64,000 nucleotides of DNA from a virus. Numbering within the stretch: the stretch's first letter is position 1; every line of letters begins with the position of its first letter. The notes under the pieces were generated by a model, which searched no databases, had not been told where the DNA came from, and worked only from the letters and a program-made list of their open reading frames with translations. This document shows positions 49,075-57,286 of this stretch, one piece after another. The position numbers and the translations under genes are program-made. The stretch lies in IMG/VR virus record IMGVR_UViG_3300022562_001969, positions 1-64,000 of that record, one strand, 5' to 3'.

Positions 49075-49278
49075 TCATCTCCTGCCACGGCGTGGCGGCC
49101 GGGGGCGGGGGGGCTGGGCGCGTTTTCTGGGGCGATTGGCGTGGGCCACCACGGCCTCAATTTGTTGTTTGGTTTCAAAATGGGCGATCAATTTTTCTTG
49201 ATAATCCACCGGTTTTTGTCTGAACTCCTCATAACTCAGCTGGTCGGCGTGGGCGGCCTCAATCCAATTCATCTCCAC
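49075..49278 (-). CDS. tail assembly chaperone, T-type part (likely frameshift product)
   Basis: Residues LSYEEFRQKPVDYQEKLIAH followed by an Arg/Pro-rich tail. Its only in-frame start is a GTG with no ribosome binding site. The same frame is open upstream through the end of the G-type gene to about 49392, so it is probably made as a +1 (or -2) frameshift extension of that protein, as in many siphoviruses. Confidence 0.65.
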   Translation of the reverse strand: MEMNWIEAAHADQLSYEEFRQKPVDYQEKLIAHFETKQQIEAVVAHANRPRKRAQPPRPRPPRRGRR

Positions 49279-49339
49279 GCCATGGATCGTAATGCCGGAA
49301 CGGGGCGCAACGCAGCGCCAGATGTCGCGGCCCTTATAT

Positions 49340-49816
49340 CTAACGTCGAAAGTTTTGCTTGGCCGCCTCGACGCCCTCCCGGCTCGGGTCCTTTAAGCCG
49401 GACACCGCGTTGAGAATATCCCGTAAATCCTGGTCGTTCCCGATTGCGATTTCGGTCAACCAGACCAATTGGTCCGATTCGGGCAACTGCTCGTCCGAAA
49501 GAATTTCGCGCAATTCCGCCACCTCTTTTTTCTGGGCCTCAGTCAATTTTTGTTTGGCGGCCAGGCGCTTAATCATGCGATCTGTCACCTCAAGCTGGAG
49601 CAAATTCTCCCAGACTTTGATCGACTCAATGTAATCCGGGTCGGCGTGATTTCGTTCGACGACCCGTTTGCCCAGCAGCTCCACCTCAACCAGCGGCGGC
49701 TTCGGCTGGGGGATTTCCCGCCGCACCTTTAAGCCCAGGCTCACCTGGGAAATTGGGAAAATCTGGATCGTTTCACCGGTGCTTTCGCACAGATACGGTG
49801 TTAGTTTGACAGTCAT
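49340..49816 (-). CDS. tail assembly chaperone, G-type
   Basis: A protein of 158 residues located between the tail tube and tape measure genes, where gpG-type chaperones always lie. Helical and highly charged in the C-terminal half. ACAGGAGGGACCTGTAA precedes the ATG. The ending QNFRR overlaps the open T frame by about 50 bp. Confidence 0.7.
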   Translation of the reverse strand: MTVKLTPYLCESTGETIQIFPISQVSLGLKVRREIPQPKPPLVEVELLGKRVVERNHADPDYIESIKVWENLLQLEVTDRMIKRLAAKQKLTEAQKKEVAELREILSDEQLPESDQLVWLTEIAIGNDQDLRDILNAVSGLKDPSREGVEAAKQNFRR

Positions 49817-49845
49817 TTACAGGTCCCTCCTGTGTGATAAAAAAA

Positions 49846-49880
49846 AATGTCAATTATCAATTGTCAATTATCAATTACTA
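49846..49880. repeat. TTGATAATTGACAA short repeat
   Basis: Units of TCAATTATCAATTG between the tail tube and chaperone genes; the same family as at 15.5 and 26.7 kb, here inside the phage module. Confidence 0.65.
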
Positions 49881-49881
49881 A

Positions 49882-51441
49882 TTAGCCGCGCACCGGGGCC
49901 GCCCCGATCAGGATGATGCCATCTGTACCGTTGCCGGCCAGGCCGCCAAAGACCAGGTTGTTGGCCGCCACGGCCTGGTTACTGACCACCGGATAGGCTA
50001 ACCGGTTTACCCGGTCCAGCGTGGGGAAGGTGTTGACCGAAATGTCGGCTTCCCAGGTGCGGCCGCCGTTAATGGTGGCGTAGAAAATCGCGGCTGGGCC
50101 ACTGGTGGCGGCCACAATATAGCCGACTTCGTCGGTGGCAAAAACGATGTCCTGTACCGTAGCCGGCGCGCCGGCGGTAGCGGCCGGCAAGGTGGTCTCA
50201 TTCCAGGCCGTTTCCCCCCGGTTGTTGGTCCAGTAAACATCACCCTCACTATCCCCTACCCACCAACGAAACTCATCAATCACTTCCAGGGCGTCCAGGC
50301 TGAAAGCGGCCGGGGCGTTACTGGCCACGGCAAAGGTGCTACCCCGATTGAGCGAGTAAATAATGGCCGCCCCATCGCCTACCGCCACCACCGTATTTTC
50401 ATAGCCATCAATCCGGTTAAGATTATCTGTGGCAGTGTTGGCCGGGTCCAGAACGTCTACTCCGCTGGTGATCACTTCCGATTTGTAGATGTAGCCGCCA
50501 TCACCGCAGAAATAAATCTCACGCGGGTTAGAGACCCAGATGTCATTGGGGGCGTTGCCGCTGACGAAACCAGTGGTGACCTTGCTCCAGGTTCCGGGAA
50601 TACCGGTGATACTATTCAGGGTAGAGATAAAGTAGCCGCCGGTAGCCCCATCGTTGAAGACGACAATGAGCCGCTGGCCCACCACATCAATCGCCTTGGG
50701 GATATCGTTGCTGGTCGCTCCATTGATGGCCGCCACCGTCCAGGTCAGGCCACCGTCCAGGCTATAAGCCACGCTTGGCCCCACGCCGGGAGAGGCGACG
50801 GTATTGTTCAGGACGGCGTATACCAACTTTGTGCCATTGTCATTAGGCCCACAGGCCCCACAACGGACCTTGGAGCCATAAACGACATCAATCACTTCGC
50901 TGGCGACCTCGGCGGCGGCTTTTTCACCGACGCTCATGCCGGCGACCACATATACCCCCGACTGGGCGGTGTAATCCTGGTCATCCTGGACCATTGAGTC
51001 GCCGTCGAAAGCGCTGCCGCCCGCAGTGGTAGAGGTTGATTTGGCGTTCGAGTAGATTTTGACGTAATCGGCCGCGTTGCGGGTGAAGACGCCGGGGTCT
51101 TTACATTTCCCGGTGACCTCGTAATAGTCAACCACGCAGTCGCGCAGGTCATACAATTGGCGAGGAATGGCCCCATGATGTTGCAGGAAATTGACGGTAA
51201 AGGTGTCAAAATCCGGGGCTGAAACTTCTGTCCCCACCCGGCGAAACTTTTTAAACTCGCTGGGGTCGCCCACGTTGATTGGGCTAATATCGCCATCGGG
51301 CAAGGTCCCGCTTTCAATGACCATGTACTGGCCATCAACGCCGGCGTAAAAAATGGGATTGTCGGCCCCGGGGCCTTGCGGTTGGTAAAAATACCGCTTA
51401 TGTTGTTGGGTTACGATCTGATCTGCTGTTGGCAGTGGCAT
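49882..51441 (-). CDS. tail tube protein fused to a beta-propeller
   Basis: A protein of 519 residues. The first 165 residues are plausibly the tail tube domain, given the gene's position. The rest has repeats ending in GGLTW, NRGSTF, NRGETAW and NGGRTWE, the BNR/sialidase-type asp-box motif of beta-propellers, with blades of about 50-60 residues. CGACGPND at about 190 is a Cys pair at the junction. The propeller would decorate the outside of the tube and may bind the host surface. Confidence 0.65.
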   Translation of the reverse strand: MPLPTADQIVTQQHKRYFYQPQGPGADNPIFYAGVDGQYMVIESGTLPDGDISPINVGDPSEFKKFRRVGTEVSAPDFDTFTVNFLQHHGAIPRQLYDLRDCVVDYYEVTGKCKDPGVFTRNAADYVKIYSNAKSTSTTAGGSAFDGDSMVQDDQDYTAQSGVYVVAGMSVGEKAAAEVASEVIDVVYGSKVRCGACGPNDNGTKLVYAVLNNTVASPGVGPSVAYSLDGGLTWTVAAINGATSNDIPKAIDVVGQRLIVVFNDGATGGYFISTLNSITGIPGTWSKVTTGFVSGNAPNDIWVSNPREIYFCGDGGYIYKSEVITSGVDVLDPANTATDNLNRIDGYENTVVAVGDGAAIIYSLNRGSTFAVASNAPAAFSLDALEVIDEFRWWVGDSEGDVYWTNNRGETAWNETTLPAATAGAPATVQDIVFATDEVGYIVAATSGPAAIFYATINGGRTWEADISVNTFPTLDRVNRLAYPVVSNQAVAANNLVFGGLAGNGTDGIILIGAAPVRG

Positions 51442-51460
51442 AATATGCTCCTTTAAGAAA

Positions 51461-52810
51461 TTAAACTGATACCCCGCGAGACATCACGAGGTTTTTAACC
51501 TGTTTCCAGGCGTAAATATGACCGGAGAGCGTGCCAAATGGATTATTCAGATCCTCCGGGCTAACACTGTAACGCTCATCATTGGTCCCCCCCACTCTGG
51601 CCCGGTCAAACTGCCACCGCCATAGCCGTTGGTTGGCGTTGTCGCAGCCACAAATCCGGTAGGGGGCTAATTCGGCCATCGCCAGCCGGGCCACAATATG
51701 GCGCCACGAGCCGCCATAGCGGACCGAGCTATTGATTTCGCTTTCGTCCGCTCCGGCCAGATAGCGGATAGTCACCCGGTCTGGCTGGCGGCAAACAGAC
51801 CAATTGACGGCCACATAGCGCTCATTGGTCGCGTCCCAGACAGCCTCGCCGACCGCAATCTCACCCAGGCGGTTGTCCCGGATGACCGCCCTGGCCAGGG
51901 CATAAGCCTGCGCGGCCGGATCGTTGGCGTAAGGATCAAATTCGGCCGATCCGGCGCAGGAGAGGCACGGGCAACAATTGTAAGGGGGGTCGGTTTCCCA
52001 GATTAGCATGGCCTGGGCCGTCTGAGGCGTGATCCCATTCGGGTCGGTATATACGCGCTGCACCGACAACTGGGTGACAAAATTAGCGGCGTCCGTGGGG
52101 TCAAGTTGTTGCGGATTCCAGGTCTGATACAAAACCGGCTTGACCAATAACCAACGCCGCCCGGTAATGGTGGCCACTGTGCCGGATACGGTCACCTGCA
52201 CCGGCTCGATCTGCCAGCGGGGGCTGATCGGATCGCCAAAGCGGTCGGCTGAAATGAAATAGACCGCTATTTCAGCCGGGTCTGTGCCGGCGGTAACGGC
52301 GGCGGTGACGGTAAACGTGTCATCCAGGCCGCCGTTAAAAATTTCCGAGTAGGTCACCGGGTTGTCGCCCAGGTCTTCGAACGCCGCTGTGCCAATAGCG
52401 CGAATAAATCCCTCCCCGGCGTCAATCGCCAGATAGCGGCCGGTGGCGTCGGCCGGGCTGCCGAATTCCATACGCCGGTCATAAGGCCGGGGATATTGGA
52501 AGGTTTTCTCCACGTACTGGGGAGCTACCCGAAAATTGAGATATTCAAATAACCGTTGCTGGGCCGTTTCAATACTTTCCCGGATTTGTTCGCGCCCGGC
52601 CACGTCCGCATTTTGCCAGGCGTGTTCATAAACCAGGCCGTTGCAGGCGCTATCTATCTCCAGCCCGGCGATACTGTTGGTAGCCATTTGCCAAAAATGC
52701 CAGGGATGATAGCCCAAAATTTGCCGCCACGCTTCCAGGGAAAGCCCCAAAGCGCCACTGGCGGTGGATAACGTTGACGTTGTGACCGGCGTGCCGATGA
52801 TACCACCCAT
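51461..52810 (-). CDS. head-tail region structural protein
   Basis: A protein of 449 residues: a helical N-terminus (LGLSLEAWRQILGYHPWHFW), beta domains in the middle, a CCPCLSCAG cysteine cluster at about residue 285 and a C-terminal part with ICGCDNANQRLWRWQFD. Its position just before the tail tube gene suggests a connector or completion protein. No family recognised. Confidence 0.5.
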   Translation of the reverse strand: MGGIIGTPVTTSTLSTASGALGLSLEAWRQILGYHPWHFWQMATNSIAGLEIDSACNGLVYEHAWQNADVAGREQIRESIETAQQRLFEYLNFRVAPQYVEKTFQYPRPYDRRMEFGSPADATGRYLAIDAGEGFIRAIGTAAFEDLGDNPVTYSEIFNGGLDDTFTVTAAVTAGTDPAEIAVYFISADRFGDPISPRWQIEPVQVTVSGTVATITGRRWLLVKPVLYQTWNPQQLDPTDAANFVTQLSVQRVYTDPNGITPQTAQAMLIWETDPPYNCCPCLSCAGSAEFDPYANDPAAQAYALARAVIRDNRLGEIAVGEAVWDATNERYVAVNWSVCRQPDRVTIRYLAGADESEINSSVRYGGSWRHIVARLAMAELAPYRICGCDNANQRLWRWQFDRARVGGTNDERYSVSPEDLNNPFGTLSGHIYAWKQVKNLVMSRGVSV

Positions 52811-53349
52811 TAGCTGACCACCTCCGTGTCAGGGTTCGGAAAGGTGTAGCCCGCTTTCTGAACCCAGATGAAATAAGTGCCCGGATCAAGGAACGGCTTT
52901 TCGTTGTTTGTGGCGTCGCGGGCCACGCCAAAGGTGTCTGTAACCCCCCGCCAGACGACATTAGCGCCGGCGTTATCGGTGGCGATGGAGACATTAGCCC
53001 CCTCAATCGGGTTACCGCTTCCCGCTTCGGTGACCGTATAGGTGTAGTCAACCCCGGCCACATTTCGGGCTTTGACCACATATTCCAGATTTTGCTGGAT
53101 GGCCCCGGTCCCGGTTACCCGGATTGATACCGGGCCAACCGTGTCCGCTTCGGCCGCTGTGCTGAGATAGGTGTACCAGCCGTCACTCATCTCGGCTTTG
53201 GTTCCTCCGCTGGCGGCAAACGCGCCGCCGTTTTTGGCGATTTCCAGGGTAAAGCCCGCTCCCAGGCCGCTCACCTCGTTGCCGCTGGCGTCCACCATGA
53301 CAAAGGTAATCCTATTCTGTTGGCTTTGCTCCCACATAAAGCCGGGCAT
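52810..53349 (-). CDS. structural protein with Ig-like / carboxypeptidase-regulatory-like domain
   Basis: A protein of 179 residues. The second half (YTVTEAGSGNPIEGANVSIA ... YFIWVQKAGYTF) is a typical CarboxypepD_reg-like Ig fold common on virion surfaces. The first half is a further beta domain. Confidence 0.6.
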   Translation of the reverse strand: MPGFMWEQSQQNRITFVMVDASGNEVSGLGAGFTLEIAKNGGAFAASGGTKAEMSDGWYTYLSTAAEADTVGPVSIRVTGTGAIQQNLEYVVKARNVAGVDYTYTVTEAGSGNPIEGANVSIATDNAGANVVWRGVTDTFGVARDATNNEKPFLDPGTYFIWVQKAGYTFPNPDTEVVS

Positions 53350-53354
53350 TACCC

Positions 53355-53615
53355 TTATCCTCCCACCTTATCCCTGGTTTTTATCGTATCCTGCACGCGG
53401 ACGCCCAGCGTTTTGGGGTGCCCCTCTGGCGTCAGTTCGACCGGCGCTTCTTGCTTTTGGGGTTGCGGTAATCTGGCAAAAAGATCAACCACATCCTGCC
53501 TGAATTTGAGAAAACAAAGCAGGGCCTCGATTGCCTTATCCGCGTCCTCTACCGGCGTCTCAAATTTAGCCGCTATCTCCCGGGCGAATTGTTGCCGGGC
53601 CGGGGTATTAATCAC
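53355..53615 (-). CDS. small phage protein
   Basis: A protein of 86 residues starting at GTG, which overlaps the upstream stop (GTGA) and follows GGGGAGGTGTTCCC. Helical. Unknown function. Confidence 0.55.
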   Translation of the reverse strand: MINTPARQQFAREIAAKFETPVEDADKAIEALLCFLKFRQDVVDLFARLPQPQKQEAPVELTPEGHPKTLGVRVQDTIKTRDKVGG

Positions 53616-54451
53616 GGGAACACCTCCCCATCGGGGTTGATATGTTGGCAAAATATGGCGGTGTCCACCAGGAACGGGTACGTCATTTCCTGATAGGCGT
53701 CCCAGCCGGCTTTTTTGAAATAGCCCTCTTTCATCACCCGGTTGCACCAATTCAGGTCGGAAGTGCCCCCGAAAATACTCATATTTTGCGGTTCTTCCGG
53801 GTCGTACCAGATATCGCGGGGGCTTTCGAAGACGCGCCGGGTTTGTTGGCCGCCTACCTGATATGGGTCGCTATCGGCCCACATCTCACGCAGAATGCCC
53901 ATATGGATTAGCAAGATGCCCGTGGGCACGCCATCGGCCCAGACCTTATCTCCCAGCTCGAAATCGGTATAAACCGAATTGCCGCGCCCCCGAAAAACGA
54001 GCGGGTACGATGGCCGCCCGCGACAAAAATAAAGCCCGCTGACGACCGGCGTCTCTTCCTTGAGCATATATTCATTAAATCTGATAAAAGCGTCGGGGGG
54101 CATAATGACATCATGCTCAATTAGTAATAGCCACTCCATCTCTTTTTCGATGGCGTATTTGACAATCAGGTTTTGGGCGTCGGCCACCTGGTAGCGGAGG
54201 GGCATATAGGCGCTAATGAATTGGTTCATATACAAATAAGACCAATTCATCGGAATGACCTGGCCGTAGCGGGCCCCCACCCATTCGATTCTGACCAGGC
54301 CGGTGACGGGGGTGCCGATCATAACCCGGTTAATATAGGAGTTGCCATTTTCATCAATGATGGTCCGGTATTGACGCACCGGGCTATTCGTATTTCGTTT
54401 CGGAAATAGCCTCTCCGGCGTTTCCGTTTTCGTCTGCGTTCCGTTTAACAA
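53612..54451 (-). CDS. GT-A fold glycosyltransferase-like protein
   Basis: A protein of 279 residues from a TTG start behind GAGGTG. MIGTPVTGLVRIEWV, then EWLLLIEHDVIMPPDAFIRF with EHD as the DxD-like metal site, and SGLYFCRGRPSYPLVF. Such phage enzymes glycosylate virion or host components. The gene overlaps the methyltransferase end by 68 bp. Confidence 0.65.
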   Translation of the reverse strand: MLNGTQTKTETPERLFPKRNTNSPVRQYRTIIDENGNSYINRVMIGTPVTGLVRIEWVGARYGQVIPMNWSYLYMNQFISAYMPLRYQVADAQNLIVKYAIEKEMEWLLLIEHDVIMPPDAFIRFNEYMLKEETPVVSGLYFCRGRPSYPLVFRGRGNSVYTDFELGDKVWADGVPTGILLIHMGILREMWADSDPYQVGGQQTRRVFESPRDIWYDPEEPQNMSIFGGTSDLNWCNRVMKEGYFKKAGWDAYQEMTYPFLVDTAIFCQHINPDGEVFP

Positions 54452-55052
54452 GGATCACCTCAATATTTGCGTCCGGAGACCAGTTCAAAAACTTGATCTC
54501 CCAGGGCTTAGGCCGGTAAATGTTATAAAGGAGGCCGTTAGTTCGATTTTCGTATGGATCAAAATAGGCCCAGGTGGTTTCATTGATTTCGTTGATGTGG
54601 GTTGGGTCCTGCAAAAAACCGTTTGAGCGGCCGTGCGGGCAACAAATGGCGAATTTCGCGCCAGGTTTCAAAATTCGCCACACCTCATTCATAAACCGGA
54701 TAAAAGTGGGGACCGGCTCGATATCCCCGATGTAGGCGGCAATTTCGCTCTGGCTGATCAGTTCCCGATCCAGGAGCAACCGGATCAACCCCAACAGGCG
54801 TGGGTCAGGCAGAAAGGGGGGAATATGCTCCACCAGGTGGCTGGAGATAGCGTTGATTACGCTTTCGTCGGGTAGCGGCCAGGGGAATTTTTGAATATCC
54901 CAAACAATATCCACGCCGGGCAGTGGCCGGATGTCCAGCCCGACAAACCCTGCTTGCTTGTTGCCCCCACACCCGATGTCGAGCATAATGCCTGTCTGCT
55001 TTTGCAGGACCGTGGTTACGGCCTCATCATTAGCCGGTAAAGTCAATGTCAT
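54384..55052 (-). CDS. class I SAM-dependent methyltransferase
   Basis: A protein of 222 residues. MLDIGCGGNKQAGFVGLDIR is motif I, VEHIPPF and EVWRILKPGAKFAICCPHG are the later strand motifs of the Rossmann fold. Paired with the glycosyltransferase, a sugar methylation role is plausible. Confidence 0.75.
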   Translation of the reverse strand: MTLTLPANDEAVTTVLQKQTGIMLDIGCGGNKQAGFVGLDIRPLPGVDIVWDIQKFPWPLPDESVINAISSHLVEHIPPFLPDPRLLGLIRLLLDRELISQSEIAAYIGDIEPVPTFIRFMNEVWRILKPGAKFAICCPHGRSNGFLQDPTHINEINETTWAYFDPYENRTNGLLYNIYRPKPWEIKFLNWSPDANIEVILVKRNADENGNAGEAISETKYE

Positions 55053-55515
55053 AAGTCACGTTTACATTTTGGTTGGTGTTCACCTGCGAACTGGCGTAGG
55101 TGTTACCGGCGAAAATCGTGCCGGTATCGGTATTGGATTGCTGGAAGAGCCCCACATTGGAAATGTTGGCCGTATTGGTCACAAACGATTGGGTGCTATC
55201 AAACGTGGCGGTGACTCGCAGGCGGCTGCTGGCCGAGGTGGCCAGAGTGGCCGCCGCCCGGCTATTAGCGCCGTGGGTCAATTCCCCCGGTAGCCCGGTC
55301 GCGGTATCGTTGACGGTTGTGCCGGTGCCCAGGGCGACGTGGGAGACCCGCAGGCTGCCGGCGCCGCCACTCATCAATTGCAAGATGTAGCGGTCCATCC
55401 CCTCGTTGGTGACGTTATTGGGCACATAGCCCGAATCGCCCACGATTTCGCCATCCTGCGTGATCTGGATGCGGTAAAACCCTTTAATCTTGGCTCTATC
55501 TTGTTGTCTCATCAC
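55030..55515 (-). CDS. tail fibre-type structural protein
   Basis: A protein of 161 residues: SGYVPNNVTNEGMDRYILQL then HVALGTGTTVNDTATGLPGE, a common N-terminal pattern of phage tail-collar or fibre proteins. Confidence 0.55.
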   Translation of the reverse strand: MMRQQDRAKIKGFYRIQITQDGEIVGDSGYVPNNVTNEGMDRYILQLMSGGAGSLRVSHVALGTGTTVNDTATGLPGELTHGANSRAAATLATSASSRLRVTATFDSTQSFVTNTANISNVGLFQQSNTDTGTIFAGNTYASSQVNTNQNVNVTYDIDFTG

Positions 55516-55531
55516 ATAACTCCTTTAAGAC

Positions 55532-57202
55532 CTACATATTCTTAAACATTCCCCGGAACATTCCTTTGAAAACGACCTCCCGCAAAAATGCGGCTACAAT
55601 CAAAAGGGTGACCGTATCGCTAACGCCAATAGTCTCCGCCGCCTGGATGAATAGTTCCGGTAAAAGCGCTGTGGTTGCCTCGCTGATTGCTACTGTTTCC
55701 GAGGCGTTAATAAAGCTGGTCAATTGGGCAGCCATCAGTTCAGTCATGGTGATCGTCTCGCCTGCCGCTATATTCAGGCTGAATAGGACCTGCGCACTTT
55801 CGGCCAGGGTGATGGCCTCAGCCACAACCACAAAACTGGTCAAGAGCAGACCGGCCGTCTCGCTTAGACTGATGCCGTCTGAAACCAGGATTTGTAACGC
55901 CCCCACGGCCTGAATGAGAACCGAGATGATTTCCGAAATGGTGATAGTTTCCGAAACGGTGATGAAGTTGGTTAAGAGCAACTTGATCGTTTCATTGATG
56001 GTCACTGTCTCGGAGGCGTTTACCATGCTGGTCAAGAGGAGGGTGATTGTTTCACTCAGGCTGATCCCATCCGAAACACTAATAAAACTGGATAAGAGTA
56101 GCTTGACCGCTTCGCCAATGGTGACGCTATCAGCCACGGCAATCAGATTGATTAAGGCCACATTGACCGCTTCCACTATGCTGATCGGATCGCTAACCTG
56201 AATAAAACTGGTCAGCAGCAACGCGGCGGCTTCGTTAACCGTGATAGTCTCGGAAACATTAACGAAACTGGTCAGGAGTAGTTTGACCGTCTCGCCAATG
56301 GTGACGCTATCAGAAACCATCAACTGCAAAACGCCTTCAATCTGGACAATGACGCTAACCGCCTCGCCAAGACTGATACTATCAGCCGCCCGGATAAAAC
56401 TGGTCAGGAGTAGTTTGACTGTCTCGCCAATGGTGACACCATCCGAGACGCTAATCAGATGCGCCAGGGTCAAGGCGACTGTTTCCGGGATGGTTACGCC
56501 ATCAGAAACCTGGATCAAATGAATCAGGGCCAAATTGACCGCTTCAGTTATAGCAATCGGGTCGCTGACCTGAATGAAACCGACCAGCGCCATGCTAACC
56601 GTTTCGCTTAAGCTGATCGTTTCGCTGGCCTGAATGAAACCGGTTAAAAGCGCCTTAACCGTCTCACCTACGGTTACACTATCCGAGACGCTAATCAGAT
56701 TGATCAGGGTCACGGCTACCGCTTCGCTGATCGTTACACTGTCCGAGACGTTGACGAAACTGGTCAAAAGCAGCTTAATCGGCGTCGAAATCGTCAGGCT
56801 TTCCGAAACGCTAATAAAACTCGTCAACAGGGGGCTGGCCGTTTCGTTTAAGCTGATCCCATCGGAAACATTAATGAAACTGGTCAAAAGTAGTTTGACC
56901 GCTTCACTGACAATCACACTCTCAGTAACCGTCACCATGTGCGTCAAGATCATATTGACCGCTTCAGCCACCGTAATGGTGTCCGAAACACCAACGAAAT
57001 TGACGACCAGCAATTTAACGGCTTCCGAAATCGTCACCCCTTCAGAAGCGCTGATAGCCAGCGGATTAGCTGCTGCATACTCATAAAAATATTCCCGGTC
57101 TGTAAGCCACCGGTCAAAATCGCCACTGCTACCGGCCAGCGGTTTTAATACCTGGAAGGAAGTCTGAGCCGTGATCCAGGTGTTAAAAATGGTTGAGGTC
57201 AT
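55532..57202 (-). CDS. highly repetitive fibre-like protein
   Basis: A protein of 556 residues. From residue about 50 it is about 19 tandem copies of a 24-27-residue unit of the form VSDSVTIGEAVKLLLTSFI. The consensus alternates short strands and a helix-like LLLTSF segment. The first 45 residues and the last 30 (LREVVFKGMFRGMFKNM) are non-repetitive. At DNA level the copies are diverged, so the repeat is old but kept in register. Possible elongated fibre or adhesin; function is inferred from context only. Confidence 0.6.
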   Translation of the reverse strand: MTSTIFNTWITAQTSFQVLKPLAGSSGDFDRWLTDREYFYEYAAANPLAISASEGVTISEAVKLLVVNFVGVSDTITVAEAVNMILTHMVTVTESVIVSEAVKLLLTSFINVSDGISLNETASPLLTSFISVSESLTISTPIKLLLTSFVNVSDSVTISEAVAVTLINLISVSDSVTVGETVKALLTGFIQASETISLSETVSMALVGFIQVSDPIAITEAVNLALIHLIQVSDGVTIPETVALTLAHLISVSDGVTIGETVKLLLTSFIRAADSISLGEAVSVIVQIEGVLQLMVSDSVTIGETVKLLLTSFVNVSETITVNEAAALLLTSFIQVSDPISIVEAVNVALINLIAVADSVTIGEAVKLLLSSFISVSDGISLSETITLLLTSMVNASETVTINETIKLLLTNFITVSETITISEIISVLIQAVGALQILVSDGISLSETAGLLLTSFVVVAEAITLAESAQVLFSLNIAAGETITMTELMAAQLTSFINASETVAISEATTALLPELFIQAAETIGVSDTVTLLIVAAFLREVVFKGMFRGMFKNM

Positions 57203-57286
57203 TTAGCGCCGCTCCCTCTTCAAATAGCCCGACTTGGGAGGAAAATCGGAGGCTTTGGGTCGTTTGATATAAACGCGCCAGGGCAT
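57203..57286 (-). CDS. 27-residue basic peptide, coupled on both sides
   Basis: MPWRVYIKRPKASDFPPKSG and a basic end. The ATG overlaps the stop of the beta-helix gene (TGATG) and its TAA is directly followed by the ATG of the repetitive protein. Tight packing on both sides suggests a real, translated micro-gene. Confidence 0.45.
   Translation of the reverse strand: MPWRVYIKRPKASDFPPKSGYLKRERR

Noticed and set aside
56939-57148. Rightward frames opposite the repetitive fibre gene
   Set aside because: Periodic antisense shadow of the 24-27-residue repeats.
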